This document shows, in pieces, positions 17,359-26,535 of a stretch of 64,000 bases of DNA. The stretch comes from DASSUW01 sp963811895. Lineage in GTDB: Bacteria > Actinomycetota > Thermoleophilia > Solirubrobacterales > Solirubrobacteraceae. Every line of letters starts with the position of its first letter. Positions within the stretch are counted from its first letter, which is position 1. The stretch spans positions 124,001-188,000 of the forward strand of contig CAWETE010000010.1 in assembly GCA_963811895.1 (NCBI GenBank). The letters are read 5' to 3'. The translations under genes were made by a program, and so were the position numbers. The notes under the pieces are model-generated. The model was not told the origin of the DNA, did not search any database, and saw only the letters and a program-made list of their open reading frames with translations.

Positions 17359-18710
17359 ATGAACCTGTACGAGCCCGGCACTCCCGAGTACGCCGACACC
17401 ACGACGCTCAACAACGCGATGATCGAGCGCCGGCCCGCGGTGGTGGCGCGCTGCGCCTCGCCGGCGGACGTCGCCGACGCGATCGCCTACGCCCGCGGAG
17501 AAGGGCTCCCGCTCGCGGTCCGCGCCGGCGGGCACTCGGTCGCCGGGCTCTCGCTCGTCGACGACGGGCTCGTGATCGACGTGCGCGGCATGGCGTCGGT
17601 CGAGGTCGACCCCGAGCGCCGGGTCGCGCGCGTCGGCGCCGGCGCGACCTGGTCGCAGTTCGACCGCGCCACCGAGCCCTACGGCCTCGCCACCACCGGC
17701 GGCCGCGTGTCGACCACCGGCGTGGCCGGCCTCACGCTCGGCGGCGGGTCCGGCTGGCTCGAGCGCAAGCACGGCCTGGCCTGCGACAACCTGCTCGCCG
17801 TCGAGCTCGTGACCGCCGAGGGCGAGCAGGTGCGCGCGTCCGCGGACCAGCATGCCGAGCTGTTCTGGGCGCTGCGCGGCGGCGGCGGCAACTTCGGCGT
17901 GGTCACCGCGTTCGAGTTCCGCCTGCACCCGATCGAGCGCGAGGTGTTCGCCGGGCTGGCGCTCTACCCGGCCGCCCGCGGCCGCGAGCTGATGACGCTC
18001 TACCGCGACGTCATGCGCGACGCCCCCGAAGGGCTGAGCCTCGCCTTCCTGTACCTGCGCGCGCCGGCCGAGGAGGAGATCCCCGAGCACCTGCACGGCG
18101 AGCTGGTGGTGGCGATCGCCGGCATGTACGCCGGGCCGCTGGACGAGGGGCGCGAGGCGCTGCGCCAGTTCCGCGCCGCCGGACCCGAGGTCGACCACTT
18201 CGGCCCGATGCCGTACGCGGACTTCCAGTGCATGATCGACGACCCGCCGGGCTTCCGGAACTACTGGACCTCCGAGCACCTCGTCGACCTGCCCGACGCC
18301 GCCATCGAGGCGATCGCGACCCGGTCGGAGGCGATGCCCGCCGGCGCCTCGCAGCTCTTCATGGTCAGCTGGGGCGGCGCCGTCGCCCGCGTCGGGCAGG
18401 ACGCGTCGCCGCTGTCCGCCCGCGACGCCCGCTTCGTCGTGCACCCGTTCGGCATGTGGCAGGACCCGGCCGACGACGAGGCCAACATCGCGTGGACGCG
18501 CGCGCTTCCGCGACGACCTCGCCGCCTTCTCGACCGGCGCCGTGTACCTGAACTTCGTCGGCGACGAGGGCACAGGCGCGCGTGCGCGCCGGCTACGGCC
18601 CCGGCAGCTACGAGCGCCTGGGGTGGATCAAGGCGGTGTGGGACCCGGACAACGTGTTCCGCGCGAGCGGCAACGTCCCGCCGCCGACGGCGCTCAAGCG
18701 GGCGGCATGA
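17359..18710 (+). CDS. Second BBE-family FAD oxidoreductase (two frame breaks)
   Basis: This paralogue of the gene at 12982 is about 449 aa once two frame changes are bridged. The FAD domain shows VRAGGHSVAGLSLVDDG (attachment His), GRVSTTGVAGLTLGGGSGWL and LFWALRGGGGNFGVVTAFEF. Frame changes at about 18505-18512 and 18575-18590, each equivalent to one extra base, split the C-terminus. The BBE end YERLGWIKAVWDPDNVFRAS is intact in the third frame and stops at 18710. The stop overlaps the MFS gene start (ATGA). I read the breaks as sequence errors, because coding similarity continues through both. Confidence 0.82.
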
Positions 18711-19927
18711 CCCGCGACGGCCGGCTGATCGTCGGAGCGGTCGGGATCTCGGCGCTCGGCGACTTCCTGCTCTGGATCCCGCTCACGCTGCACGTGCACG
18801 AGCAGACGGGCTCCGGGGCGGCGGTCGCCGCGCTGATGATCTGCCTGTGGGGCCCGATCGTCCTGCTGGCGCCGGCCGCCGGGCTCTTGGCCGACCGCGT
18901 CGAGACGCGCCGGCTGCTGCTGTGGGCGTCCGTCGCGCAGGCGGTGGTCGCCGCGGCGCTGGCGCTCACGCTGGACTCGACGGCGGCGACGCTCGCCCTG
19001 GCAGCGCTGCTCGGCGCCGGCTTCGCCGTCGCCCAGCCGGCCGAGTTCGCGCTCGTCCCGGTGATCGGCGGCGGCAAGCTCAACGGGCCCGTCGAGGCGG
19101 CCCGCTACACCGGGATGGCGGCGGGACCCGTGCTCGGCGGCGCGCTCGCCGCTGCCGGCGGCACCGAGGCGGCCGTGCTCGTCGACGCGGCGTCCTTCGC
19201 GCTCGTCGCGCTGGCCGCGGGCCTGCTGCGGGCGCGCCGGCAGCCGCATCCGGAGGCGCAGGGCGAGCGGGCGCGCGACGGCATCGTCCTGCTGTTCCGC
19301 GACCGCACGCTCGCCGTCGTGATCGCGACCGTGCTCGTGTCGCTGCTGTTCATGAGCGCCTCGATCGCGGCCGAGGTGGTGTTCATCAAGGACGACCTCG
19401 GCGCGAGCGGCATCGCCTACGGCGCGATCTTCTCGTCCTGGATGCTGGGCATGGTGCTGGGGGCGCTCGTCGTCTCGCGGCGCGTGAAGGCCGGCGCGCT
19501 GGCGGGCGCCGCGCTGGTGGCCGTCGCCGTGCAGGGGGCCGGGCTCGGCCTGCCGACCGTCTGGCTCGCCGCCGGCTTCGGCGCCGCGATGTTCTTCACC
19601 GGCGGCATCGGCCACGGCGTCAAGAACGTGCTCACGCGCGCGCTGATCCAGGAGCGCGTGCCCGGCCGCTACCACGGCCGCGCCTTCGCGGCCTACAACG
19701 GGATGCGCAACGGCGCCGAGCTCGTCGCGCTGGCCTGGGGCGGAGTGCTGGTGGTGACGATCGGCGCGCGCGGCACGCTCGCGCTGGCGGGCGCGATCTC
19801 GGTGGTGGCCGCGCTCGGCGGCCTGCTCATCTACGCAGGAAGCCTTCGAGCACCGGCGCGACCGCCTGCGGGTCCGCCACGTGTCCCTGACGCGGTATCA
19901 CCAGCCGCTCAGCGTTCGGCAGGCTAG
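18707..19927 (+). CDS. Major facilitator superfamily transporter
   Basis: This 406-aa integral membrane protein resembles the enterobactin-exporter/MFS-3 type of efflux carriers. Around ten to twelve hydrophobic spans are visible, starting with LIVGAVGISALGDFLLWIPL. A loop motif of the family is present (AGLLADRVETRRLLL), and a second half starts near FRDRTLAVVIATVLVSLL. It starts inside the stop of the upstream FAD oxidoreductase gene, suggesting that it moves that enzyme's substrate or product. Its 3' end overlaps a convergent hydrolase gene by about 100 bp. Confidence 0.85.
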   Translation: MTRDGRLIVGAVGISALGDFLLWIPLTLHVHEQTGSGAAVAALMICLWGPIVLLAPAAGLLADRVETRRLLLWASVAQAVVAAALALTLDSTAATLALAALLGAGFAVAQPAEFALVPVIGGGKLNGPVEAARYTGMAAGPVLGGALAAAGGTEAAVLVDAASFALVALAAGLLRARRQPHPEAQGERARDGIVLLFRDRTLAVVIATVLVSLLFMSASIAAEVVFIKDDLGASGIAYGAIFSSWMLGMVLGALVVSRRVKAGALAGAALVAVAVQGAGLGLPTVWLAAGFGAAMFFTGGIGHGVKNVLTRALIQERVPGRYHGRAFAAYNGMRNGAELVALAWGGVLVVTIGARGTLALAGAISVVAALGGLLIYAGSLRAPARPPAGPPRVPDAVSPAAQRSAG

Positions 19928-20568
19928 CCGCGAGGGCGTCCCCGGCCAGCTCGAAGAACTCCATCCCGCCGCCGGTGGCCACGAGCACCGGGTGCTCGAT
20001 CGTCACGCTCGGGAGGCCGTCGCGCAGGCACGCGGCGTCGTAGGCCAGCGTGTGGGCGAGGGCGGCGGGCCAGTAGGGCGAGCTGCCGTGCCGCCGCGAT
20101 GCTCTCGTCGGAGCAGCCCGCCAGGCGCATGAAGAGCTCGATCGCCTCGTCGCCTCCGGCGCCGGCGAGCTGCTCGGTGTACTCGCGCCAGCGCCGCACC
20201 GCGTCCTCGCCGATGCTGTAGGGCACCTCGTAGACCGCGAGCCGCTCGAACGCGACCCCTGCCGCGGCGGCCTCGAGCGCGAGCGCGCCGCCGGAGGAGA
20301 CGCCGTAGGCGTGGGCCGACCCGCCGGCCTCGGCGACCAGCGCCTCGAGGTCCTCGATCTCGCGCTCCAGCGCGTAAGGCTGGGTGTCGCCGCTGTCGCC
20401 GCGGCCCCGGCGGGCGTAGTTGAAGACGGTGAACGAGCGTGCGAGCTCGGCCGCGAGCGGCACGTTCTCGGACCCGTCGTCGAGGCCGCCGCCGACCAGG
20501 ATCAGCGCCGGTCCGTCGCCCTGGCGGTCGTAGGCGATCCGCGTGCCGTCACTCGACGTGACGGTCAT
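19827..20568 (-). CDS. Alpha/beta hydrolase (one frame break)
   Basis: This protein of about 246 aa is a small alpha/beta-fold hydrolase. It starts MTVTSSDGTRIAYDRQGDGP, has the oxyanion region LILVGGGLDDGS, the nucleophile elbow AYGVSSGGALALEAA (Ser about 92), and, after a frame change at about 20080-20090, a C-terminal LPNAERLVIPRQGHVADP with the catalytic His. The frame change equals one extra base. Its ATG overlaps the stop of the CGNR regulator gene upstream (ATGA), so the two form an operon. The substrate is unknown. Confidence 0.82.
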
Positions 20569-21140
20569 GCGACGCGGGCGCGGCGGCGGCGATAGGCGCG
20601 GCGGTTCTTCTCGCGCTGGCCGCAGACCGCCATCGAGCACCAGTGGCCCGAGCGGTTCTTCGAGTGGTCGTAGAAGGCCCAGCGGCAGATGTCGCGCTCG
20701 CAGGCCTTCAGGCGATCCCAGGTGCCCTCGGCGATCGCGGCGTGGATGGCGGCGACGATGTGGCCGAGCGCGCCGTCGACCCCGCCGGCCGTCGGCTCGA
20801 AGCGCGTGGCCGGGTCCTCGAGCACGGGCACCAGGCCGGCGCGGCGGCCGGCCTCGTTGACGATCTCGCCGGCCGCCGGGTCGTGGTCGAGCCCGGCGTG
20901 GGCCGAGACCAGGCCGCGGATCGCCTCGCGCAGCTCGATCGCGCGCGCGTGGTCCTCGGCGGTCACCGGCTCGTCCGCGCCGAGCAGGTCGTGCGCGACC
21001 AGCCAGTCGCGCAGGGCGCCGGCGCCGGGCAGCAGATCGGGGCCGGTCTCGAGGTCGTTCGTGTTGACGAACAGCTGGATCACGCGCAGCGGCCCGGGGG
21101 CGGGGCTGCGCTCTCCGGGCTCGGTCTGCGGTTGCTCCAT
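20565..21140 (-). CDS. CGNR zinc-finger regulator with ABATE domain
   Basis: This 191-aa protein has an N-terminal ABATE domain (about 15-135; LFVNTNDLETG, AIELREAIRGLVSAH) and a C-terminal CGNR zinc finger (CERDICRWAFYDHSKNRSGH, then WCSMAVCGQREKNRRAYR). Such proteins are thought to be stress- or ligand-responsive transcription factors in Actinobacteria. The gene is leaderless-like: TAGTAT (21152-21147 on the minus strand), six bases, ATG. It is divergent from azlC, with a 12-bp palindrome between them, and cotranscribed with the hydrolase. A shorter paralogue lies at 45682-46083. Confidence 0.88.
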   Translation of the reverse strand: MEQPQTEPGERSPAPGPLRVIQLFVNTNDLETGPDLLPGAGALRDWLVAHDLLGADEPVTAEDHARAIELREAIRGLVSAHAGLDHDPAAGEIVNEAGRRAGLVPVLEDPATRFEPTAGGVDGALGHIVAAIHAAIAEGTWDRLKACERDICRWAFYDHSKNRSGHWCSMAVCGQREKNRRAYRRRRARVA

Positions 21141-21169
21141 GAATTCATACTAGCAAATCCCGATTGGGT

Positions 21170-21181
21170 GTGTTATAACAC
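21170..21181. promoter_or_regulatory. Palindrome over the azlC -10 region
   Basis: GTGTTATAACAC is a perfect 12-bp palindrome that contains the likely azlC -10 hexamer TATAAC (21174-21179), which is six bases before the ATG at 21186. A protein bound here would block azlC. It also lies about 30 bp upstream of the divergent CGNR regulator gene, the most obvious candidate regulator. Confidence 0.55.
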
Positions 21182-21185
21182 CGGC

Positions 21186-21906
21186 ATGAGCACTTTGCAG
21201 GTATCAGAAGACGACGCAAACGCGGAGCGCGAGGACCTCGTCGTCACGCCCCGCGACGACCCGCCGCTCAGCGACGGCATCAAGGCCGCCCTGCCGTTCG
21301 TCCTACCCACGCTCGCGATCGGCATGTCCTTCGGCGTGCTGGCCGAGCCCGTCATGGGCGCCTGGGCGGCGATCGCGATGTCGATCCTCGTGTTCGGCGG
21401 CGCCGCGCAGTTCGGCTCGGTGAGCATCCTCGCCGCCGGCGGCGGCCTCGCCTCCGCCGTCTCGGCCGGCCTGCTCATCAACACCCGCTTCCTGCCGATG
21501 GGCTTCGCGGTCGCCCCCGCGCTCAAGGGCGGGCCGTTCCGCCGTGCCGTCGAGGCGCAGACGATGGTCGACGCGTCGTGGGCGATCGCCAACCGCGGCG
21601 ACGGCACGTTCAGCCGCAATCTGATGATGGGCGCCACGATCCCGCAGGCCGCCGCGTGGTGGGTCGGGACCGCGATCGGCGCCTTCGGAGGCGCCCTGCT
21701 CGGCGATCCTGCAGGCGCTCGGGCTCGATGCGATCTTCCCGGCGTTCTACCTCGCGCTGCTGGCCGAGGAGATGAGCGACCGCTCGATGTTCGCCAGCGC
21801 CTTCCTCGGCGGGGCCATCGCGCTCGTGCTCATCCCCTTCACGCCGCCCGGCATCCCGGTCGTGGCCGCCGCGTTCGCCGCCCTGCTGGGGGTGCGCTCC
21901 CGATGA
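21186..21906 (+). CDS. azlC: AzlC-family branched-chain amino acid exporter subunit (one frame break)
   Basis: This protein of about 239 aa is the large subunit of the AzlCD exporter. After a 30-residue polar N-terminus come the family blocks GIKAALPFVLPTLAIGMSFG, SILVFGGAAQFGSVSILAAG and LLINTRFLPMGFAVAPAL. One frame change at about 21705-21708 (one extra base) separates these from FYLALLAEEMSDRSMFASAF and the final membrane spans, which end at 21906. Its stop overlaps the azlD start. Export of branched-chain amino acids or similar compounds is known for the family; the substrate here is inferred. Confidence 0.85.
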
Positions 21907-22211
21907 GCACCGCCTGGATCGCCATCCTCCTGCTGACCGCCGGCACCGTCGCCATCAAGGCGCTCGGGCCGGTCGCCCTTGGCGGCCGCGAGCTGCCGGA
22001 GTCGATGTCGGGCGTCGTGTCCCGGCTCGCCCCGAGCCTGCTCGCCGCGCTCGTGGTGGTCGACATCTTCGGCGGCCCGGAGCGCACGATCGCGGTCGAC
22101 GAGAGCGCCGTCGGCCTGCTGGCCGCCGCGGGCGCGCTCGCGTTGCGCCTGCCGATGATCGCCGTGGTGGCGATCGCGGCTGTCGTGACCGCCGGCCTCC
22201 GGCTCGTCTAG
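21903..22211 (+). CDS. azlD: AzlD-family small membrane subunit
   Basis: This 102-aa protein has three to four hydrophobic spans (STAWIAILLLTAGTVAIKAL, SRLAPSLLAALVVVDIF, ALRLPMIAVVAIAAVVTAGL) and the AzlD hallmark sequence IKALGPVALGGRELPE. It is the small partner of AzlC and starts inside the AzlC stop codon. Its TAG stop overlaps that of the convergent YbaK-type gene in the sequence CTAG. Confidence 0.88.
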   Translation: MSTAWIAILLLTAGTVAIKALGPVALGGRELPESMSGVVSRLAPSLLAALVVVDIFGGPERTIAVDESAVGLLAAAGALALRLPMIAVVAIAAVVTAGLRLV

Positions 22212-22732
22212 ACCCTCGGCAGGTCTCGGAAGCGGCTGCGGCCGTCCGAGCTCTCGCAGATGGCCGCCACCCGCGGCTCGCACACCCGCAGCAGGTCGCG
22301 CGGGTCCATCCTCAGCGAGTGCTTGTGGTCGCCGCCCGCGCACACGATGCGCTCGTGGTAGAGCAGGTGCACGTCGATGATCTCCGGCATCGGCATCATC
22401 GGCCCCAGCGGCGGCATCGCCCCGACGTCGAACATCGGGAAGTCCTGCTCCAGCTCGGCCTCGGTGGCCAGCCGGAGGTGGCTCGAGCAGCCCAGCAGCT
22501 CGCGCACGCGCGCGAGATCGAGACGGTGGGTGGCCGGGATGACCGCCATCCGGTACTGATCGTGGTCGCGCAGGGCGAGCGTCTTGGCGGCCTCGCGCGG
22601 CTCGGCTCCTGAGGCCCGCGCCTCCGCGGCGGCGCTGAAGGTGGGCCGGTGCTCAACGACCTCGTGGCTCACCCCCTCGGCGTCCAGAAACGCGGTCACC
22701 GCGTCGATGCCATGCGCCTGCGTGGTGCTCAT
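22208..22732 (-). CDS. YbaK/ProX-like aminoacyl-tRNA deacylase
   Basis: This 174-aa protein belongs to the YbaK/EbsC family, which hydrolyses mischarged aminoacyl-tRNAs. Family features include an N-terminal SHEVVEHRPTFSAAAEARAS, KTLALRDHDQYRMAVIPATH (with the conserved Lys), ATEAELEQDFPMFDVGAMPP and a C-terminal ERIVCAGGDHKHSLRMDPRD. I chose the ATG at 22732 because the upstream extension is arginine-rich and not family-like. It converges on azlD with a 4-bp overlap of the stop codons. Confidence 0.85.
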   Translation of the reverse strand: MSTTQAHGIDAVTAFLDAEGVSHEVVEHRPTFSAAAEARASGAEPREAAKTLALRDHDQYRMAVIPATHRLDLARVRELLGCSSHLRLATEAELEQDFPMFDVGAMPPLGPMMPMPEIIDVHLLYHERIVCAGGDHKHSLRMDPRDLLRVCEPRVAAICESSDGRSRFRDLPRV

Positions 22733-22896
22733 GACCCTCGTCCTCCCGGTCGCCAACGGGCTGCTCTGACGGTACGCCTGTGGAGGCTTGGCGGCAAGTT
22801 TGGACGTATGTCTGGCTGAGGCCCGGGCGGGCGGTTGCCGATACCGGTCTCGGAGGCGACTGATCGCCACCGACAACAGGCCACGGAAGGAACCGC

Positions 22897-24150
22897 TTGA
22901 CGATTCGCTACGGGATCCGCTGGGACGGAAGGGGCCGGCCGAAGCCGGCCCGGATGGCAGCCCTCGGGCTCGCCGCGCTCGTGCTCCTGCTGCCCGCCTC
23001 CGCGCGCGCGGACGAGGGCACCACTTCGATGGATCGCGTCGCCGGCGGCAGCGGCATCGTGGCGGGCGCGCCCCTCGGCGCAGGCGTCGACGTGGCGCTG
23101 ATCGACTCCGGAGTGGTCCCGGTCGGCGGGCTCGCCGAGCCCGGCCGCGTGATCCACGGGCCCGACTTCTCCTCCGAGCGGCGCAACCGGCGGCTCGCGA
23201 CGCTCGACACCTTCGGTCACGGCACCCACCTGGCCGGCCTGATCGCCGGCCGCGACCCGGTCACCGGCTTCGCCGGCGTGGCGCCCGGCGCGCGGGTCGT
23301 CAGCCTGAAGGTGGCCGGCTCCGACGGCGAGACCAGCCTCGCGCAGGTGCTCTCCGCGCTCGAGTGGGTCCACCGCAACCGCAACGCCAACGGGCTCAAC
23401 ATCCGCGTCGTCAACCTCGCGCTCGGCGTCGAGGACCGCGGCGGCTACAAGGACGACGTGCTGGCATGGGCCGTCGAGCAGCTGTGGCGCGACGGCATCG
23501 TCGTCGTGGCCGCCGCCGGCAACAACGGCGCCTACGCCAACCGGCTCGACATCCCGGCCGCCGACCCGTTCGTGATCGCCGCCGGCGCGTCCGACACTCG
23601 CGACACCGTCATCCGGCCGACGATCGCGTGGCCGACTTCTCGAGCCGCTCCCGCTACCGCTCGCCCGACGTGGTGGCCCCGGGCACGAAGGTGGTGTCCC
23701 TGCGCGTGCCGGGCTCCGCGCTCGACCGCGAGTACCCCGGCGCCCGCGTCGGCGGCGCCTACTTCCGCGGCAGCGGCACCTCGCAGGCCTCCGCCGTGGT
23801 GAGCGGCGTCGTGGCCCGCCTGCTGTCGGCCAAGCCGGAGCTGGCGCCCGACCAGGTCAAGGCGCTGCTGATGGCCGGCGCGGTCGACCTGCCCGACCCG
23901 CGCGAGGCCGACGGCGCCGGCCGCGTGGACCTCAAGCGCACGCTCGCCGCGCCGGTGCCGGACGTCGACATCGGTCCGCCAGGGCTGGGAGCCGGCCGTC
24001 CTCGACCGCCGCGCGCTGGCCCGCGCCCTGCACGACAACGACGAGTACGCGACCGGCGGTGCCGAGTGGTCCGGTCGCCGCTGGTCCGGCCGCCGCTGGT
24101 CCGGCCGCCGCTGGTCTGGAGCTTCGTGGATCGACAGCTTGGTCGGCTGA
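22897..24150 (+). CDS. Secreted subtilisin-like protease (S8), two frame breaks
   Basis: This protein of about 417 aa is an exported S8 peptidase. It starts at a TTG preceded by AAGGAA, has a signal sequence (MAALGLAALVLLLPASARA), and the triad Asp (VDVALIDSGVVP), His (DTFGHGTHLAGLIAG) and Ser (FRGSGTSQASAVVSG). Frame changes at about 23620 and 23975 interrupt it. The C-terminus, read in the third frame, has tandem WSGRR units followed by ASWID. It overlaps the next gene by 25 bp, so protease and GGDEF-EAL protein are probably coexpressed. Confidence 0.85.
24067..24117 (+). repeat. 15-bp tandem repeat encoding WSGRR
   Basis: Three successive 15-bp units, each reading Trp-Ser-Gly-Arg-Arg, run from 24067 to 24111 and are followed by a partial unit, WSG. 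They encode the C-terminal tail of the secreted subtilase. Repeats of this type with regularly spaced Trp occur at the ends of some actinobacterial secreted proteases; their role is not known to me. Confidence 0.7.
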
Positions 24151-26535
24151 CCCGGGTCACACTCGGCGCACTGATCGCCGCGACGGCCGTCGCGGCGTTC
24201 GTGTTGTGGCACCAGGTGGTGCGGGACCTCGTGCCCTACGGGGACGAGGTCCGCATCCCGTGGTGGGCGCTGGCCGCCGGCTTCGCGGCGACCGAGCTGT
24301 TCGTCATCCACGCGCACGTGCGCGGGAGCGCGCACTCGCTGTCGCTGTCCGAGCTGCCGCTGGTGCTCGGATTGCTGCTCGCCTCGCCGAGCGATCTCGT
24401 GCTGGCGGCGATCGCCGGCCCGGCGGTCGTGCTCGTCTGCACGCGCGGGCAGAGCCCGACGCGGCTGTTCTTCAACCTCGCCCAGTTCGGGCTGACCGCG
24501 GCGCTGGCCGCGATCACGCTGCACGCGCTGGCGCCGGCTCCGGCGGAGATCGGGCCCGCGGTGTGGGGGGCGACGTTCGTGGCCGTGCTCGTCAGCTCGG
24601 CCACCGCCGCCGTGCTCGTCTTCTGCGCGATCGGGCTCTCGGAGGGCTCGATCCCGTCGCGCAAGCTGGCCGGCATGCTCGGCGCCGACCTGCTCGTCGC
24701 TCTGACGAACACGAGCGTGGCGCTGGCCGGCGCGACCGTCGTCGCGCACGACCTGAAGGCCGGCTGGCTGCTGCTCCCGCCCGCCGCCGTGCTGCTGCTC
24801 GCCTACCGCGCCTGGGTGTCCGAGCGCGCCAAGCACCAGAGCCTCGAGTTCCTCTACGGCGTGACCCGGTCGCTGTCGCGCGGCGGTGAGCTGGAGGCCG
24901 AGCTGCTCGACCTGCTGCGCCGCACGCGCTCGAGCTTCCGCGTCAAGACCGCCGAGCTGGTGGTGCTGCCAGGGCCGGACGTCGGCGCGCTGCGCACCTC
25001 GCGCGGGCCGGACGGCCACGAGGAGGTCATGGTGCCGCTCGCCAACGCGGCCGCCGGCGCGCTGCGCGCGGCCGTCGAGCACGACGGGGCGGTGCGGGTG
25101 GAGCGCGACCGCTGCCCGGCCGAGCTGCGCCAGTACCTCAACGATCGCGGCATCGAGCAGGCGCTGATCGCCCCGGTGCGCGGCGAGACGCGGCTGGCGG
25201 GCGTGATGGTGCTGGGCGACCGCATCGGCGCCACCGACACGTTCACCGATGAGGACCTGCGCCTGTTCGAGGCGCTCGCCGCGCATGCCGGTCTGTCTTT
25301 GGAGCTCGACCGCCTGGAGCGCCAGGCCCAGAGCGATCCGCTCACCGGGCTGGCCAACCGCACGCTGTTCCTGCGCCGGGTCGAGGCCTCGCTGGAGCGC
25401 GCGTCGGGGATGGCGACGGTCCTCTTCCTGGATCTCGACGACTTCAAGGCGATCAACGACCGCGCGGGGCACGCCGCGGGTGACGCGGTGCTGGTGGCGG
25501 CCGCCGGGCGGATCGAGGCGTCGGTGCGGCCGGGCGACATCGCCGCGCGGATGGGCGGCGACGAGTTCGCCGTGTTGCTCGAGGACGTCGACGACCACCA
25601 CGGCGAGCAGGTCGCGGGCCGCATCCTCGACCTGCTGGCCGAGCCGGTGGTGGTCGACGGCGAGGAGCTGTGGGTGCGGAGCTCTGTGGGCATCGCCACC
25701 GCGGCGGCGGGATCGCTGGGCTCGGGCGAGCTGCTGCACCGCGCCGACGTGGCGATGTACCGGGCCAAGGAGGCGGGCAAGAGCCAGATGCGCGTCTGGT
25801 TCCCGGAGATGCACGCCGCCGGCGAGGCGCTGACCGGCCGCGACGAGCTGGCCGAGGCGCTGCGGCGCGGCGAGCTGGTCGCCCACTTCCAGCCGATCGT
25901 CTCGCTGGTGGACGGTGGCTGAGGTTGCGGCCGAGGCGCTGGCGCGCTGGCGGCATCCGCGGCTCGGGCTGCTCGGGGCGGGCTCCTTCATGCCCGACGC
26001 GGAGGGCGACCTGGCGGTGGCCGTCGACCGCGAGGTGCTCTTCCAGGCCTGCGAGGCCGCTGCGCGCGGCGCCGTGCCCGCGGTCCACGTGAACGTGGCG
26101 ACGCTCGATCCGGCAACGGTGCGCGACGTGCTCGAGTCGACCGGGCTCGATCCGGCTCGGCTCGTGCTCGAGCTGTCCGAGCGCGCGCTGGCCGCCGCCC
26201 CTGCGGAGGGGTTGGCCGCGCTGCGCGGCATCGGCGTGCGGATCGCGGTCGACGACTTCGGCAGCGGCCGCCACGGGGTGGAGCTGCTGCGCTCGCGCCC
26301 GGTCGACATGCTCAAGATCGCCCGGCCGTTCGTGGACGGCGCCGGCCGTGCGGGGCACGACCGGGCCGTCCTCTCGATGGTGGTCCAGCTCGGGGCGATG
26401 TTCGGCCTGCAGGTCGTCGCGCAGGGGATCGAGCGCGAGGACCAGCGCGAGGCGCTCGCCGAGATCGGCTGCGAGCTCGGGCAGGGCTACCTGATCGGCC
26501 GCCCGCTCCCGCTCGGCGCCGCCGTCGCCGCCTGA
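24126..26535 (+). CDS. Membrane GAF-GGDEF-EAL c-di-GMP enzyme (one frame break)
   Basis: This protein of about 802 aa has a membrane sensor part of six or more spans (about 1-230), a GAF-like domain (about 240-390), a GGDEF domain with the intact site ARMGGDEFAVLLED (about 475-490), and an EAL domain (about 590-800). The EAL domain keeps AEALARW, HVNVATLDP, VLELSERAL and VDDFGSG, but the usual LKID reads LKIA and AEGVE reads AQGIE. It probably makes c-di-GMP, while phosphodiesterase activity is doubtful. A one-base frame change at about 25915 splits GGDEF from EAL. It starts at GTG 24126 inside the subtilase gene. Confidence 0.85.

Noticed and set aside
17359..19890. A single 843-residue fusion of FAD oxidoreductase and following sequence
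   Set aside because: The apparent fusion comes from a frame change at about 18507; beyond it this frame is a shadow of the MFS gene.
24067..24117. CRISPR-like repeats
   Set aside because: The 15-bp units are contiguous, without spacers, and encode WSGRR within the protease tail.
22788..25922. A 1044-residue protease-GGDEF fusion protein
   Set aside because: The continuous frame links two genes only because of frame changes at about 23620 and 23975; the protease stops at 24150 in the corrected frame and the next gene has its own GTG start.
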